Shown in pieces: positions 27,125 through 36,290 of a stretch of 64,000 nucleotides of DNA. Position 1 is the stretch's first letter. Every line of letters starts with the position of its first letter. Position numbers and translations under genes: made by a program. The stretch comes from Tessaracoccus timonensis (GTDB lineage Bacteria; Actinomycetota; Actinomycetes; Propionibacteriales; Propionibacteriaceae): NCBI RefSeq assembly GCF_900343145.1, contig NZ_LT996886.1, positions 1,054,001 to 1,118,000 of the forward strand, given 5' to 3'. A model generated the notes under the pieces. It was not told where the DNA came from, made no database searches, and worked only from the letters and a program-made list of their open reading frames with translations.

Positions 27125-28441
27125 TCAGCGGTTCTTTGCCGCGGCGTCAACGAGCGCCTTGTGGAAGGCGTCGGCGTTCTTGTCGGTCCAATACTTGGAG
27201 ACAGCCGTGGAAATGTCGGCGCTCCAGGCCATCTGCGCGGCGGCACCGTGCGCGATGGACGAGGCGATCTTGTCCTCCTTGAAGGACTTCATCGCAGTCT
27301 GCTGGTAGGCAGGGAACTCGTCGGTGGCGACGTCGGTGCGCGCCGGGATCGAGCCCTTGGCGAGGTTGAAGGCCTTCTGGCCCTCGGCCGAGCCGATGGT
27401 GCGCAGCCAGTCCTTGGCGCCCTCGGGGTTCTTCGCCCCCTTCGGGAGGGTGAAGGAGTCAGCCAGGAACAGGAACGTGCCGTCGGTGCCCGGTGTCGGC
27501 CAGTACAGGTAGTCCGTGCCGTCCTTCTTGCCGGCCTGCGTGAACTGCGCGACGGCCCAGTCACCCATGACGTTGTAGGCAGCCTTGCCGTCGATCACCA
27601 TGTCGGTGGCCTGTGGCCAGTCGTCGGCGCCACCGGTGTTGGCGTAGGTGAGGAGTTTGCCGTACTTCTCGACGGCGGCCTTCACCTCGGGGGCGTTCCA
27701 GTCGCCGTCGGTGAACAGCTTGTTGTAGCCATCAGTGCCGACCTCGGCGAGGAGGACCGATTCGAACAGGTGGAGCTGCGTCCACGGAGCGGTGCCGACG
27801 GCCAGTGGTGTCTGCACACCGGCTGCCTTCAGCTTCTCCATGTCGGCAAGCCAGGCGTCGATGTCCTTCGGGGCCTCCTTGGCGACGCCGCCCTTCTCGA
27901 GCACGGCGGGGTTGACCCACACGACGTTGGAACGGTGGACGTTGGACGGGACAGAATAGATCTTGTCCTCGACGGTGAGCAGCGTGATGAGGTTCTCCGG
28001 GAAGACCTTCGTGCCACCGAGTTCATCGATGATGTCGTTCACGGGCTCGATCTGCCCGTTGGAGATGTAATCGAACAGCTCCGCGCCCGCATGGCCCTGG
28101 AAGGAGTCCGGCGGGTTGTTGTTCTGGAGGTCGGCCTCCAGCTTGGCCTTCGCGTTCGAGCCGGCGCCGCCCGAGACAGCGAGATTGACGAACTTGTCGT
28201 TGGGGAACTGCTTGCCGAACTCGGCTGTCAGCGCGTCAAGGCCGACCTTCTCGGAACCCTCGGCCCACCAGGTGAACACGCCGACGTCGCCGCCCGCGCC
28301 ACCCTCCTTGGGCTTGTCTGCCGGCTTCGACATTCCTTCGGTGGTCTTCTCGCTGCCACCGCCGGTGGTGCCCCCACCCGCACAGCCGGCCAGTGCCAGC
28401 ACACTGGCCATGCCGAACGCGACCAGAGTCTTGAATCGCAT
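27125..28441 (-). CDS. Sugar-binding lipoprotein of ABC transporter (CUT1)
   Basis: 438 residues. The lipoprotein signal MRFKTLVAFGMASVLALAGC ends in lipobox LAGC, then a Gly/Ser-rich tether. The rest is a typical solute-binding protein of the MalE/UgpB class (VGVFTWWAEGSEKVGLDAL; PDSFQGHAGAELFDYI; NVMGDWAVAQF). ATG 28441 follows GAGGAGGAAAAC, a strong ribosome-binding site. It is the first gene of the ABC operon; the 195 bp upstream hold its promoter, perhaps with CATAAT (28492-28487, minus strand) as -10. Confidence 0.92.
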   Translation of the reverse strand: MRFKTLVAFGMASVLALAGCAGGGTTGGGSEKTTEGMSKPADKPKEGGAGGDVGVFTWWAEGSEKVGLDALTAEFGKQFPNDKFVNLAVSGGAGSNAKAKLEADLQNNNPPDSFQGHAGAELFDYISNGQIEPVNDIIDELGGTKVFPENLITLLTVEDKIYSVPSNVHRSNVVWVNPAVLEKGGVAKEAPKDIDAWLADMEKLKAAGVQTPLAVGTAPWTQLHLFESVLLAEVGTDGYNKLFTDGDWNAPEVKAAVEKYGKLLTYANTGGADDWPQATDMVIDGKAAYNVMGDWAVAQFTQAGKKDGTDYLYWPTPGTDGTFLFLADSFTLPKGAKNPEGAKDWLRTIGSAEGQKAFNLAKGSIPARTDVATDEFPAYQQTAMKSFKEDKIASSIAHGAAAQMAWSADISTAVSKYWTDKNADAFHKALVDAAAKNR

Positions 28442-28636
28442 TGTTTTCCTCCTCGTTGAGTCCCACAGTGTCGTGGGGATACATCAATTATGTTCCTAAG
28501 TGTTCCGCTGCGGGTGATGGGTCGGATACCAGATGACTCGTGATTCACCGTTGGAATCCGACGTTCCATCCCATGTCCGCGGCTGAAGTCGGGGCCGATC
28601 TGGACCGACCCGACCTGAATGATCAATGACCGACGA

Positions 28637-31600
28637 TCACCGTCCCGTCTGCGGCAGGCCGGGTCGCGGCTTGCCCGGGTCGGAGGGCTCAGGCGTCGCC
28701 GTCGGTGCGCCCGTGGGCCTGCCTGTGGGTGTCGCCGTCGGCCGATCCGTCGGGGCAGGCTCGGTCGGCTCGGCCGTCGGATCGACGGTGGGCTGGCCCG
28801 TCGGGGCGGGATCCGTGGGCGTCGGGTCGGTGGGCTCTTCCGTCGGCGTGGGCTCGGTCGGCTCCGGGTCCGGGGTCGCGCAGTCGTCGGCGGGCTTCCA
28901 CTGCTCCGCGACGACCGGCGCCGGCTCCGTCGGCTGCTGACCCTCGGGGAGACCGCGGAACGAAACCTCGCCCACGGTGGCCCAGACCTGGTCTGCGGCC
29001 TGCGGCTCGAGCAGATCCATCTTCACGTAGCGGGCGGTGCCCTTCACGGAGAAGTTGGTCGGCTCGCCGCCCTGTGCGAACGGCGCCTTCTCGAGGATCT
29101 TCGTCCACGTCGTGCCGTCCTTGCTGACCGAGATGTCGCCGGTCTTCACACGCCCGTTCTCACTGTCCTGACGCGGCAGCCAGACGATCGACTCGAGGTC
29201 GTAGGACTTGCCGAGGTCGAAGGTCAGCGTGTGCGGGTAGGTGGCCTCCGGTGCCGCCCAGCGCGAGTGCCAGAAGGTGTTCGGGTTGCCGTCGACGGCG
29301 GCGGCCGCGAAGCCGTTCGGTGCCGTCTCGTTGTCGGCCTCCGAACTGGCCTTCACCGTCACGCCGGAGATGACCTCGCCAGTCGGGCGGGGCACCATGG
29401 ACTGCACGGTCACGACCGCCTCGACGAACTTCCCGTCCGGCGACTGGACGCGAAGCAGGTAGTCACCCGACGGGGTGCCGTGGTTCACGTAATGGCTCAC
29501 CTCGGCTGAACCCTCGGCGTCGGTCAGCACAGTGCCCTGCTTGTGACCGTTCCAGAGCAGGTCGACGAAGGCCTTGGGTTGCAGGCCCGTCACCTTCGCG
29601 ATGACGCGGGCGTCGTCGCGCACCTCCTTGTTCTCCACCTGGATCGTGGGCACCTTGCAGGAGTCGTAGACGAACCCTGCCGGGGCCTTCCAGCCGGCCT
29701 CGACGGTGACCCTCGAGGCGACCACGCGGCCGTCGGAGAACGTGACCTTCACGTCGTAGGTGCCGGGCGCGGCATACCTGTGCGTCGCGCCGACGCGGAA
29801 CGTGCCCGCGCTGTGCACGGCGTCACGAGCCTGGTCGGTGACGAACGTCGCCGCCACGGGCTTCGACTTGTCTCCGAAGTCGATCGTCGCGCTCAGCGGC
29901 GCCTTCAGGGCGCTGCCGGCCGGGACCTCGCTGGCGTCGACGGACACCTGCGCGCCGTCCTTGCTCGCCACGGTGCCCGGTGCTGCCAGGAGTGCGACGT
30001 CGACCCGCGCCTCGTCGGTGCCGGCCTTCGTCGGCGTGCCACCGACCTCGGCGTTCCATTGGACCTTGGGGCCGTCGTAGAAGTTGCTCCCGCGCACCTG
30101 GAGACGGGCGCCGACGGCGGCCATGCGCTGCAGGTACTCGTCCAGCTTGCGCGAGGTCTGGGGCGTCCAGCCGACCTCGGCGTGCGCGATCGCACGGGGG
30201 AACACCAGGAACTCCTTTTCGTACCCACCGCGGATGGTCTCGGACCACGTCGGGGCCTCGACGCCGAGCAGATGCTCCTCCGTCAGGCCCGAGATGATCT
30301 TCGCGGGATCCCACGAGTAGTACTTGTCCAGATCGCCGGTACCGGCCCAGGTGAGGCCGATCGGGGTCCAGGCGGCGTACTTCATGTCGAGGTACGCGCG
30401 GTCGGCCTGCGAGACGACGACCTTCGCGCCCTTGTTGAGGGCGGCGTCACGCGTGATCGACTTGTCGCCGATCCAGTAGTGGACGATGTCGCCGGGATTG
30501 AGGTCGGCGACGGCCGTCTCGTTCCAGCCCATGGCCGTGCGGCCGAGGGAGTGGACGAGATCCGTCGACTTCTTCACGAACCGGTTGAACTCCGCATGGC
30601 CAAAGGTCTGGACCATCGCATGCGACTCGTCGCCGCCCATGTGGAGGTACTGACCGGGCGTCATGTCCGCCAGTTGCTTGAAGATGTGCTTCAGCGACAC
30701 CCACGTCTGCGGATTGTCGACGTCGAGCGCCGAGTTGCCGACGTTGCCGTTGTTCTGCTCGGGGGCGGTGCCGTAGCCGGTCGGACGAGGCAGCGACTTC
30801 TCGGAGTTGAGCTGCGGGATGGCGTGGAGCAGGGCATTGGTGTGGCCCGGGACGTCGATCTCGGGGATCACGGTGATGTATCGCGACGCCGCGTAGGCGA
30901 CGAGGTCCTTGTACTCGGCCTGGGTGTAGTACCCGTGGTGGCCGAGCTCCTGCTTCCAGGTGTTGCTGCCCGCGAGCAGCATCGCCGACTTGCCCGAGAC
31001 CTTGGTGAGCTGCGTGTAGTCCACAGGGTCGTCGGCCGCCTTGCCCTCGTTGGTGATCTCGATGCGCCAGCCCTGGTCGTCGGCCAGGTGCAGGTGCAGG
31101 CGGTTCTGCTTGAACATCGCCATCGTGTCGATGATCGCCTTGACCTCCTCGGTCGTCAGGAACGAGCGCGCGACATCGACCTGCACCGAGCGGTGGCCGA
31201 AGCGCGGGGCGTCGGAGATCTCGACGGCCTGCGCCGCCCACTCGCCGAGCACGAGCGTCCTGGACTCGATGAGCGGCGGGAAGAGCTGCGCGAGCGTCTG
31301 GGTGCCATGGAAGACTCCGGCGGCGCTGGGCGCGGTGATGGTCACGCCGTCGGGCCTCACGCTGAGCGTGTAGCCCTCGGCCGCGGTACCGGCGGCCTTG
31401 TCGTCGGGGACGACCTTCATCACGATGGCGCCCTTGGCGTCGGCCTTGTCGACGACCTTCAGCGGGAAGCCGGTGGCCGTGCGCAGGCGGGCGGCGAACA
31501 GCTCGGCGGCGTGGGCGGCCTCACCGGGCGCGACGAGGAGGGTGTCCTTCGTGAGGAGGAACTGGCCCTCCTTCTCCTCCACCTTGGCCGGCAGCGGCAC

Positions 31601-33715
31601 CAGCGACAGCGGGCGCTTCGGCGTCGGGACCGGCCCGTCGCCGAGCTGGCCGTAGACCTCGAACTCGAACATCGAGATGCCCCACTTCGTGCCCTGGATG
31701 GGCGTGCGGTCGATGCCCTGCATGCGCACGTACTGCCACTCGCTCGACGCGGTGGCCGCGTTCAGCGTGACCTCCTCGGGCGAGCCGCAGGAGGGCTGGC
31801 GCACGTCGGAGGCGTCGACGAAGTCCTTGCCGTCGACGCTGACCTGCAGTTTGTACTTGGCGGCGCACGCCGCCTCCCAAAGGAAGCGGACGTGGTGGAT
31901 CTTCGCCGGCTTCGCGAGCTTGACGGTGATCGAGGCGTCGTCGGCCGTGTTGGACGACCAGCGCGAGCTCGAGTCGCCGTCGATGGCCAGCTCTGGGCCC
32001 CAATCGGCGGTCTCCTGGCCGGAGGCGGTCACGGTGCCGCCGTTGCTGGCCAGGGCGAGGTTGACGAGTTCGCCGCTGGGCGACGGGGCGAGCGAGTCCG
32101 GCTTGGCGAGGCCGTCGACGACGTTCACGACCTTCTCCCAGCGGGAGTAGTCGAAGCCGGCGGCGCGCTCGGCCTTCCACGTACGCTCGACCATCGCGGT
32201 CACGGGCAGGCGGATGCCGTCGGCCACCTGGGCCTCGGTCTCGAGATCGGGCTTGTCGGCCCAGATCGCGTACGAGGCGCCGGTGATGGACTCGGCCGCG
32301 ACGGGCTCGGAGTTGCCGGAGAACTTCGTCGGCAGCCACTCGGCGAGGATCTTCGACGCCGGGACGCGCGTGTGGTACGCGCACGTTGGGCAGCGCGGGA
32401 GCACGTAGTAGAAGTACCCGTCGTGCACGTTGAAGAGCTTGTGCCCCTTGCCGACGAGGGTCGCCGACGACGGCATCGCCCGGTGCCACTTGGTCCAGTA
32501 GGCGACCTCGATGTCCGACGGCAGGTTGAAGTGCTTGTTCACGTACAGGAGGTCGGACCACACGCGGACGTGCTTGGCGCCCAGGCCCTTGACGTGCGTC
32601 GCCACCTCGTCGAGGAAATGCATGTAGCCGTCCATGACATCCGCGTCGGCAACGCCGGTGACGTCCTTCGCGTAGGCGGCGAGCTGCGGGTAGCGGGAGC
32701 CGAGGCTCCAGAGCGTGTTCATGTCGAACACCTCGTCACCGCCGATGTGCCACGTGTCTGTCTCGAAGATGGGCGCGAACTCAGTGAAGAGGTCCTTCAC
32801 GAACTGCCGCACCTCGGGCTTCGAGTAGTCGAGCATCTTGCGGCCCTCGTCGGTGTCCGCAGCGGCGAACTCCGGCTTCCTCGAGATCACCTGACCCATG
32901 TGGCCCGGCACGTCGAGCGACGGCACGATCGTGATGTGGTGCTGCTTGGCGTAGGCAACGATGTCCTTCGCCTCCGCCTGGGTGATGTACGTGTCCGACA
33001 TGATCTCGGGATGCTTCTTCGACTCGAGGCGGAAGCCTTCGTTCTCGGAGAAGTGCCACTGGATCTGGTTGACCTTGTACGACGAGAGGCGGTCGATCTC
33101 CTGCTTGAACCACTCGGGCGAGTAGTACTTGCGGGCGGCGTCGACGTGGAGCGAGCGGTCGGGGTACGACGGCCAGTCGACGACCGTCGCCGCCTGCGCG
33201 CCGCCCGCGGTGCGGGCCGACTGCAGCAGCGTCTGCTCGGCGTAGAACAGGCCGGTGGCGGTCTTGGCGGTGGCGGTGGCGACGCCGTCGGCGACGACCA
33301 GCCCGTAGCCCTCAGCGGCCCTGGCCGCGTCGAGGCCGTCGACGGTGCCGAGGCGGAGGACGACGTCGCCGACCTTGGCGTCGCCGGGCTCGCCGGCCTG
33401 GACCTGGATGCCATCCTTGGCGCTGAGGACGGCTGCCAGCCTGGTGGCGAACGCCTTGGCGTCGCGCTTCACGACGGCGTCATCGCCCACGACGATGACC
33501 CGCGAGTCGGGCGTCGCGAGCCACGGAGTGCCGGTGGACTGCATTGTCATCTGCTGCAGGCCGGGGACGACGTCCTTCAGGCCTGCAGTGGGATTGGTGA
33601 GCCCTGGTGGGACTGTCTCAGGCGCCGCGGCAGCCGGTGCGACTGCCGTAGCGGCGCCACCCAGCGCCATCGTGGTGGCGACCACGACCGCGCCGATTCT
33701 GGCGAACACCTTCAT
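28637..33715 (-). CDS. Secreted beta-N-acetylhexosaminidase with two GH20 domains
   Basis: About 1692 residues from ATG 33715, preceded by GAAGGAGC; the upstream codons of the frame are not translated. Signal peptide MKVFARIGAVVVATTMALGG. Two catalytic GH20 units, each with its small N-terminal domain: the first has WHIGGDEVF (Asp-Glu near 325), the second LHMGGDES (near 1023). A discoidin/CBM32 domain (ASGQETADWGPELAIDGDSS) separates them, and a second (AAAVDGNPNTFWHSRWAAPE) lies near the C terminus, before a Thr/Pro stalk ending PRPGLPQTGR-stop. It should release GlcNAc/GalNAc from host glycans. The tandem arrangement recalls streptococcal StrH. Confidence 0.92.
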   Translation of the reverse strand: MKVFARIGAVVVATTMALGGAATAVAPAAAAPETVPPGLTNPTAGLKDVVPGLQQMTMQSTGTPWLATPDSRVIVVGDDAVVKRDAKAFATRLAAVLSAKDGIQVQAGEPGDAKVGDVVLRLGTVDGLDAARAAEGYGLVVADGVATATAKTATGLFYAEQTLLQSARTAGGAQAATVVDWPSYPDRSLHVDAARKYYSPEWFKQEIDRLSSYKVNQIQWHFSENEGFRLESKKHPEIMSDTYITQAEAKDIVAYAKQHHITIVPSLDVPGHMGQVISRKPEFAAADTDEGRKMLDYSKPEVRQFVKDLFTEFAPIFETDTWHIGGDEVFDMNTLWSLGSRYPQLAAYAKDVTGVADADVMDGYMHFLDEVATHVKGLGAKHVRVWSDLLYVNKHFNLPSDIEVAYWTKWHRAMPSSATLVGKGHKLFNVHDGYFYYVLPRCPTCAYHTRVPASKILAEWLPTKFSGNSEPVAAESITGASYAIWADKPDLETEAQVADGIRLPVTAMVERTWKAERAAGFDYSRWEKVVNVVDGLAKPDSLAPSPSGELVNLALASNGGTVTASGQETADWGPELAIDGDSSSRWSSNTADDASITVKLAKPAKIHHVRFLWEAACAAKYKLQVSVDGKDFVDASDVRQPSCGSPEEVTLNAATASSEWQYVRMQGIDRTPIQGTKWGISMFEFEVYGQLGDGPVPTPKRPLSLVPLPAKVEEKEGQFLLTKDTLLVAPGEAAHAAELFAARLRTATGFPLKVVDKADAKGAIVMKVVPDDKAAGTAAEGYTLSVRPDGVTITAPSAAGVFHGTQTLAQLFPPLIESRTLVLGEWAAQAVEISDAPRFGHRSVQVDVARSFLTTEEVKAIIDTMAMFKQNRLHLHLADDQGWRIEITNEGKAADDPVDYTQLTKVSGKSAMLLAGSNTWKQELGHHGYYTQAEYKDLVAYAASRYITVIPEIDVPGHTNALLHAIPQLNSEKSLPRPTGYGTAPEQNNGNVGNSALDVDNPQTWVSLKHIFKQLADMTPGQYLHMGGDESHAMVQTFGHAEFNRFVKKSTDLVHSLGRTAMGWNETAVADLNPGDIVHYWIGDKSITRDAALNKGAKVVVSQADRAYLDMKYAAWTPIGLTWAGTGDLDKYYSWDPAKIISGLTEEHLLGVEAPTWSETIRGGYEKEFLVFPRAIAHAEVGWTPQTSRKLDEYLQRMAAVGARLQVRGSNFYDGPKVQWNAEVGGTPTKAGTDEARVDVALLAAPGTVASKDGAQVSVDASEVPAGSALKAPLSATIDFGDKSKPVAATFVTDQARDAVHSAGTFRVGATHRYAAPGTYDVKVTFSDGRVVASRVTVEAGWKAPAGFVYDSCKVPTIQVENKEVRDDARVIAKVTGLQPKAFVDLLWNGHKQGTVLTDAEGSAEVSHYVNHGTPSGDYLLRVQSPDGKFVEAVVTVQSMVPRPTGEVISGVTVKASSEADNETAPNGFAAAAVDGNPNTFWHSRWAAPEATYPHTLTFDLGKSYDLESIVWLPRQDSENGRVKTGDISVSKDGTTWTKILEKAPFAQGGEPTNFSVKGTARYVKMDLLEPQAADQVWATVGEVSFRGLPEGQQPTEPAPVVAEQWKPADDCATPDPEPTEPTPTEEPTDPTPTDPAPTGQPTVDPTAEPTEPAPTDRPTATPTGRPTGAPTATPEPSDPGKPRPGLPQTGR

Positions 33716-33853
33716 TGGGTTCTGCTCCTTCTTGGGTGGAGTTGGGTGTCGAACTTCGCTGTTGCCGCTTGCGGCCGATGCCTCAGGTGCGCACCACCGC
33801 CTCCGGTCGGGCGGACAGGGCGATGACTTCGTGATTTCCGGGGCACACAAGCG

Positions 33854-35539
33854 TCACCCGATGAGTTCCAGTACGGACGGGTCCGCCTCGGCCGCGACGA
33901 CGCCTCTCGCATCGTGCGCGGTCCGGGCCGCGAGCGCTCGACCAGCGAGCGCTCGGCACTGCTCCAGGCTGTGGTGCCGCAAGGCCATCCGCACGGCGGG
34001 CACCTTGCCCGGAGACATCGACAGGCTCGACACACCGAGCCCGACAAGCACCAGCGCCAGCAGAGGATCTCCCGCCGCCTCCCCGCACACACCGATCTTC
34101 GCTCCCGTCGCCTCGCCGCCGGCGCAGGCGGCAGCGATCATGTGCAGCACGGCCGGCTGCCAGGGCGTGAGCAGGTGCGCGAGTGCGCCCTGCATGCGGT
34201 CGGCGGCCATCGTGTACTGGGTGAGGTCATTGGTGCCCAGCGACGCGAACTCGAGCCCGGCGAGGACGTGCCGGCTCGTGATGGCCGCAGCGGGGGTCTC
34301 GATCATGATCCCTACGGTGGTGAGCCCAGCGGCGCGCGCCCTGGCCGCGAACCACTGCGCCTCCTCGGCGGTGGCCACCATGGGAGCCATGACGCGCAGG
34401 TCGGCCCCGGTGGCCCGCTGGGCCGCTGCGAGAGCGGCGAGTTGGTCGTCGAGGAGTTCCTGGCGCACCTGGGACAGGCGCAGGCCGCGACGGCCGAGCG
34501 CCGGGTTCTCCTCCGCCCCGAGATCCGCGAAGTGCAGGGGCTTGTCGGCGCCGGCGTCGAGGGTGCGGATGACGACGCGACGATCCCCGAACGCCCGCAG
34601 CACGCGCGTGTAGGACTCGGTCTGCTCCTCGCAGGTGGGCGGCACCTCGCGGTCCAGGAACAGGAACTCGGTGCGGAACAGCCCCACACCCTCCACGTCC
34701 TTGTCAGCAGCCAGTTCGGCGTCCTCGACGGTGCCGACGTTGGCCAACAGCGCGACGGGGTGCCCGCAGGCGGTGCGGCCGGGGCCGGAGGCGTCACCGA
34801 GTGCGGCCCTACGGCGCTCCGCCCGCTCGGTGAACGCCGTCACGAGCTCGGGCGCCGGCCGGACGAAGACCTCGCCGGACCCGCCGTCGAGCAGCACCTT
34901 GGTGCCTTCCTCGACGGCAGTGATGCCCTCCGCCCGCACCACGGCGGGGATCCCGCGCCCGGAAGCGAGGATCGCGGTGTGGCTGGTGGGGCCGCCCTCA
35001 GCGGTGATGATGCCGAGCACGAGCGCCGGATCCAGCACGGCGGTCTCCGCCGGCGCGAGATCACGCGCGACGACGATCCCCGGCTCGGTCATGGCTGGCA
35101 CGCCCGGCTCGGGCAGCCCCCGCAGGCGCGCGATGGCGCGGTCGCGGACGTCGTTGAGGTCGGTGGAGCGCTGGGCCATGTAGCCGCCCAGCTTCTGCAG
35201 CTTCGCCACATAGGTGCCGACCGCGGCATCGACAGCCCTCGTGAGGCCGGCACCGCCGGCGAGCTGCTTGGCGATGGCTTTGCTGAGCCCCTTGTCGGTG
35301 GCGAGGCTCGCGGTCATCTCGAGGATCTCGCTGGCCTCCCCACTCGTGGCGGCGGCTCGTCGTCGGAGCCCCTCGGCCACCTCGGCCAGCGCCCGGGCCG
35401 CGCGCTCGCCGTCCGCGACCGGATCGGTGGAGCCCGGCTCGTCGGGATCGATGCCCGGTGCGGGCCGCACGGGGACGGCGGGCCCGAAGGAAACACCCTC
35501 GGACACGCCGATCCCCTGCAGGCGGAGCGCCTCGCTCAT
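33854..35539 (-). CDS. ptsI: PTS enzyme I (phosphoenolpyruvate-protein phosphotransferase)
   Basis: 561 residues, the normal size. The phosphorylated His is in GGPTSHTAILASGRGIPAV (about residue 183), and the PEP-binding C-terminal barrel has VGLFRTEFLFLDR and SLGTNDLTQYTMAADR. It transfers phosphate from PEP to HPr. The start overlaps the ptsH stop by four bases. It is the last gene of the PTS operon; the GH20 gene starts 138 bp further on. Confidence 0.96.
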   Translation of the reverse strand: MSEALRLQGIGVSEGVSFGPAVPVRPAPGIDPDEPGSTDPVADGERAARALAEVAEGLRRRAAATSGEASEILEMTASLATDKGLSKAIAKQLAGGAGLTRAVDAAVGTYVAKLQKLGGYMAQRSTDLNDVRDRAIARLRGLPEPGVPAMTEPGIVVARDLAPAETAVLDPALVLGIITAEGGPTSHTAILASGRGIPAVVRAEGITAVEEGTKVLLDGGSGEVFVRPAPELVTAFTERAERRRAALGDASGPGRTACGHPVALLANVGTVEDAELAADKDVEGVGLFRTEFLFLDREVPPTCEEQTESYTRVLRAFGDRRVVIRTLDAGADKPLHFADLGAEENPALGRRGLRLSQVRQELLDDQLAALAAAQRATGADLRVMAPMVATAEEAQWFAARARAAGLTTVGIMIETPAAAITSRHVLAGLEFASLGTNDLTQYTMAADRMQGALAHLLTPWQPAVLHMIAAACAGGEATGAKIGVCGEAAGDPLLALVLVGLGVSSLSMSPGKVPAVRMALRHHSLEQCRALAGRALAARTAHDARGVVAAEADPSVLELIG

Positions 35540-35793
35540 GCCTCGCCCTTCACGAGCAGCTCGGCGAGACGGTCGAGGGCCTCCTCGTTGCCGTCCTCGG
35601 CGGAGAGCTGCACCTCGTCGCCGTGCTCGGCGCCGAGGGTCATCACCTCCAGCAGGCTCGACGCATCGGCCTCCTCCCCGTCGAAGGTGATCGTGACGTC
35701 CACGCCGGTGGCCTCGACGGCCTCGACGAACACCGCTGCGGGACGCGCATGGAGGCCGTTCGCGGCGCGGATGGTGGCAGACCTGGTGATCAT
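35536..35793 (-). CDS. ptsH: PTS phosphocarrier protein HPr
   Basis: 85 residues. His15 in GLHARPAA is the phosphorylation site. Ser46 in ASSLLEVM occupies the regulatory-serine position used by HPr kinase in Firmicutes, although actinobacteria usually lack that kinase. It lies between crr and ptsI in one operon; the ATG follows an AAGGAGC-like site. Confidence 0.96.
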   Translation of the reverse strand: MITRSATIRAANGLHARPAAVFVEAVEATGVDVTITFDGEEADASSLLEVMTLGAEHGDEVQLSAEDGNEEALDRLAELLVKGEA

Positions 35794-35805
35794 GATTGCT
35801 CCTTG

Positions 35806-36285
35806 TCAGTTGAGGGTGACCGTCGCGGCCTGCTCGGCCGAGCCGGTGATGGCGAGTTCGGCGACCTGCTTGGCGTTGGTGCAGACGACGGGCGTGATCG
35901 GGTTGCGTCCGGCGGCGCGCACCTTCGTCAGGTCGACGCGGATGACGGGCTGTCCGGCCTCGACGTGGTCGCCGGTGCCGGCGAGCGCCTCGAAGCCCTC
36001 ACCCTTCATCTCCACCGTCTCCAGGCCGATGTGGACGAGCACCTCGAGCCCCTCGTCGGAGACCAGCGCAAATGCGTGCCCGGTCTTGAATACCTTCATG
36101 AGCTTGCCCGCGCAGGGGGCGACCACCTCGCACGTGGCTGCGTCGTCGTCGGGAACGACGGCGAACCCCTCACCCAGCATCCGCCCGGAGAACACCGGGT
36201 CCGGGACGTCGTCGAGGCCCACGATCTGCCCCTCGAACGGGGCGAGCAGGTCGACCTTCTTTCTACCGAAGCCAAACAGTGCCAC
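35806..36285 (-). CDS. crr: PTS EIIA component, glucose type (Crr-like)
   Basis: 159 residues. The active-site His85 in VLVHIGLETVEMKG and the paired His70 (KTGHAFAL) match EIIA-Glc. It accepts phosphate from HPr and passes it to the EIIB domain of the neighbouring EIICB, five bases upstream. In GlcNAc systems the EIIA is often shared with glucose. Confidence 0.94.
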   Translation of the reverse strand: MALFGFGRKKVDLLAPFEGQIVGLDDVPDPVFSGRMLGEGFAVVPDDDAATCEVVAPCAGKLMKVFKTGHAFALVSDEGLEVLVHIGLETVEMKGEGFEALAGTGDHVEAGQPVIRVDLTKVRAAGRNPITPVVCTNAKQVAELAITGSAEQAATVTLN

Positions 36286-36290
36286 GCCGC

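Noticed and set aside
29543-33826. Plus-strand ORF of more than 1400 codons opposite the GH20 gene, and a similar long one at 21205-24693 opposite GH35
   Set aside because: High-GC genes often leave the opposite strand open. The minus-strand products have signal peptides, catalytic motifs and domain structure; the plus-strand ones are Arg/Val/Gly-rich without any motif.
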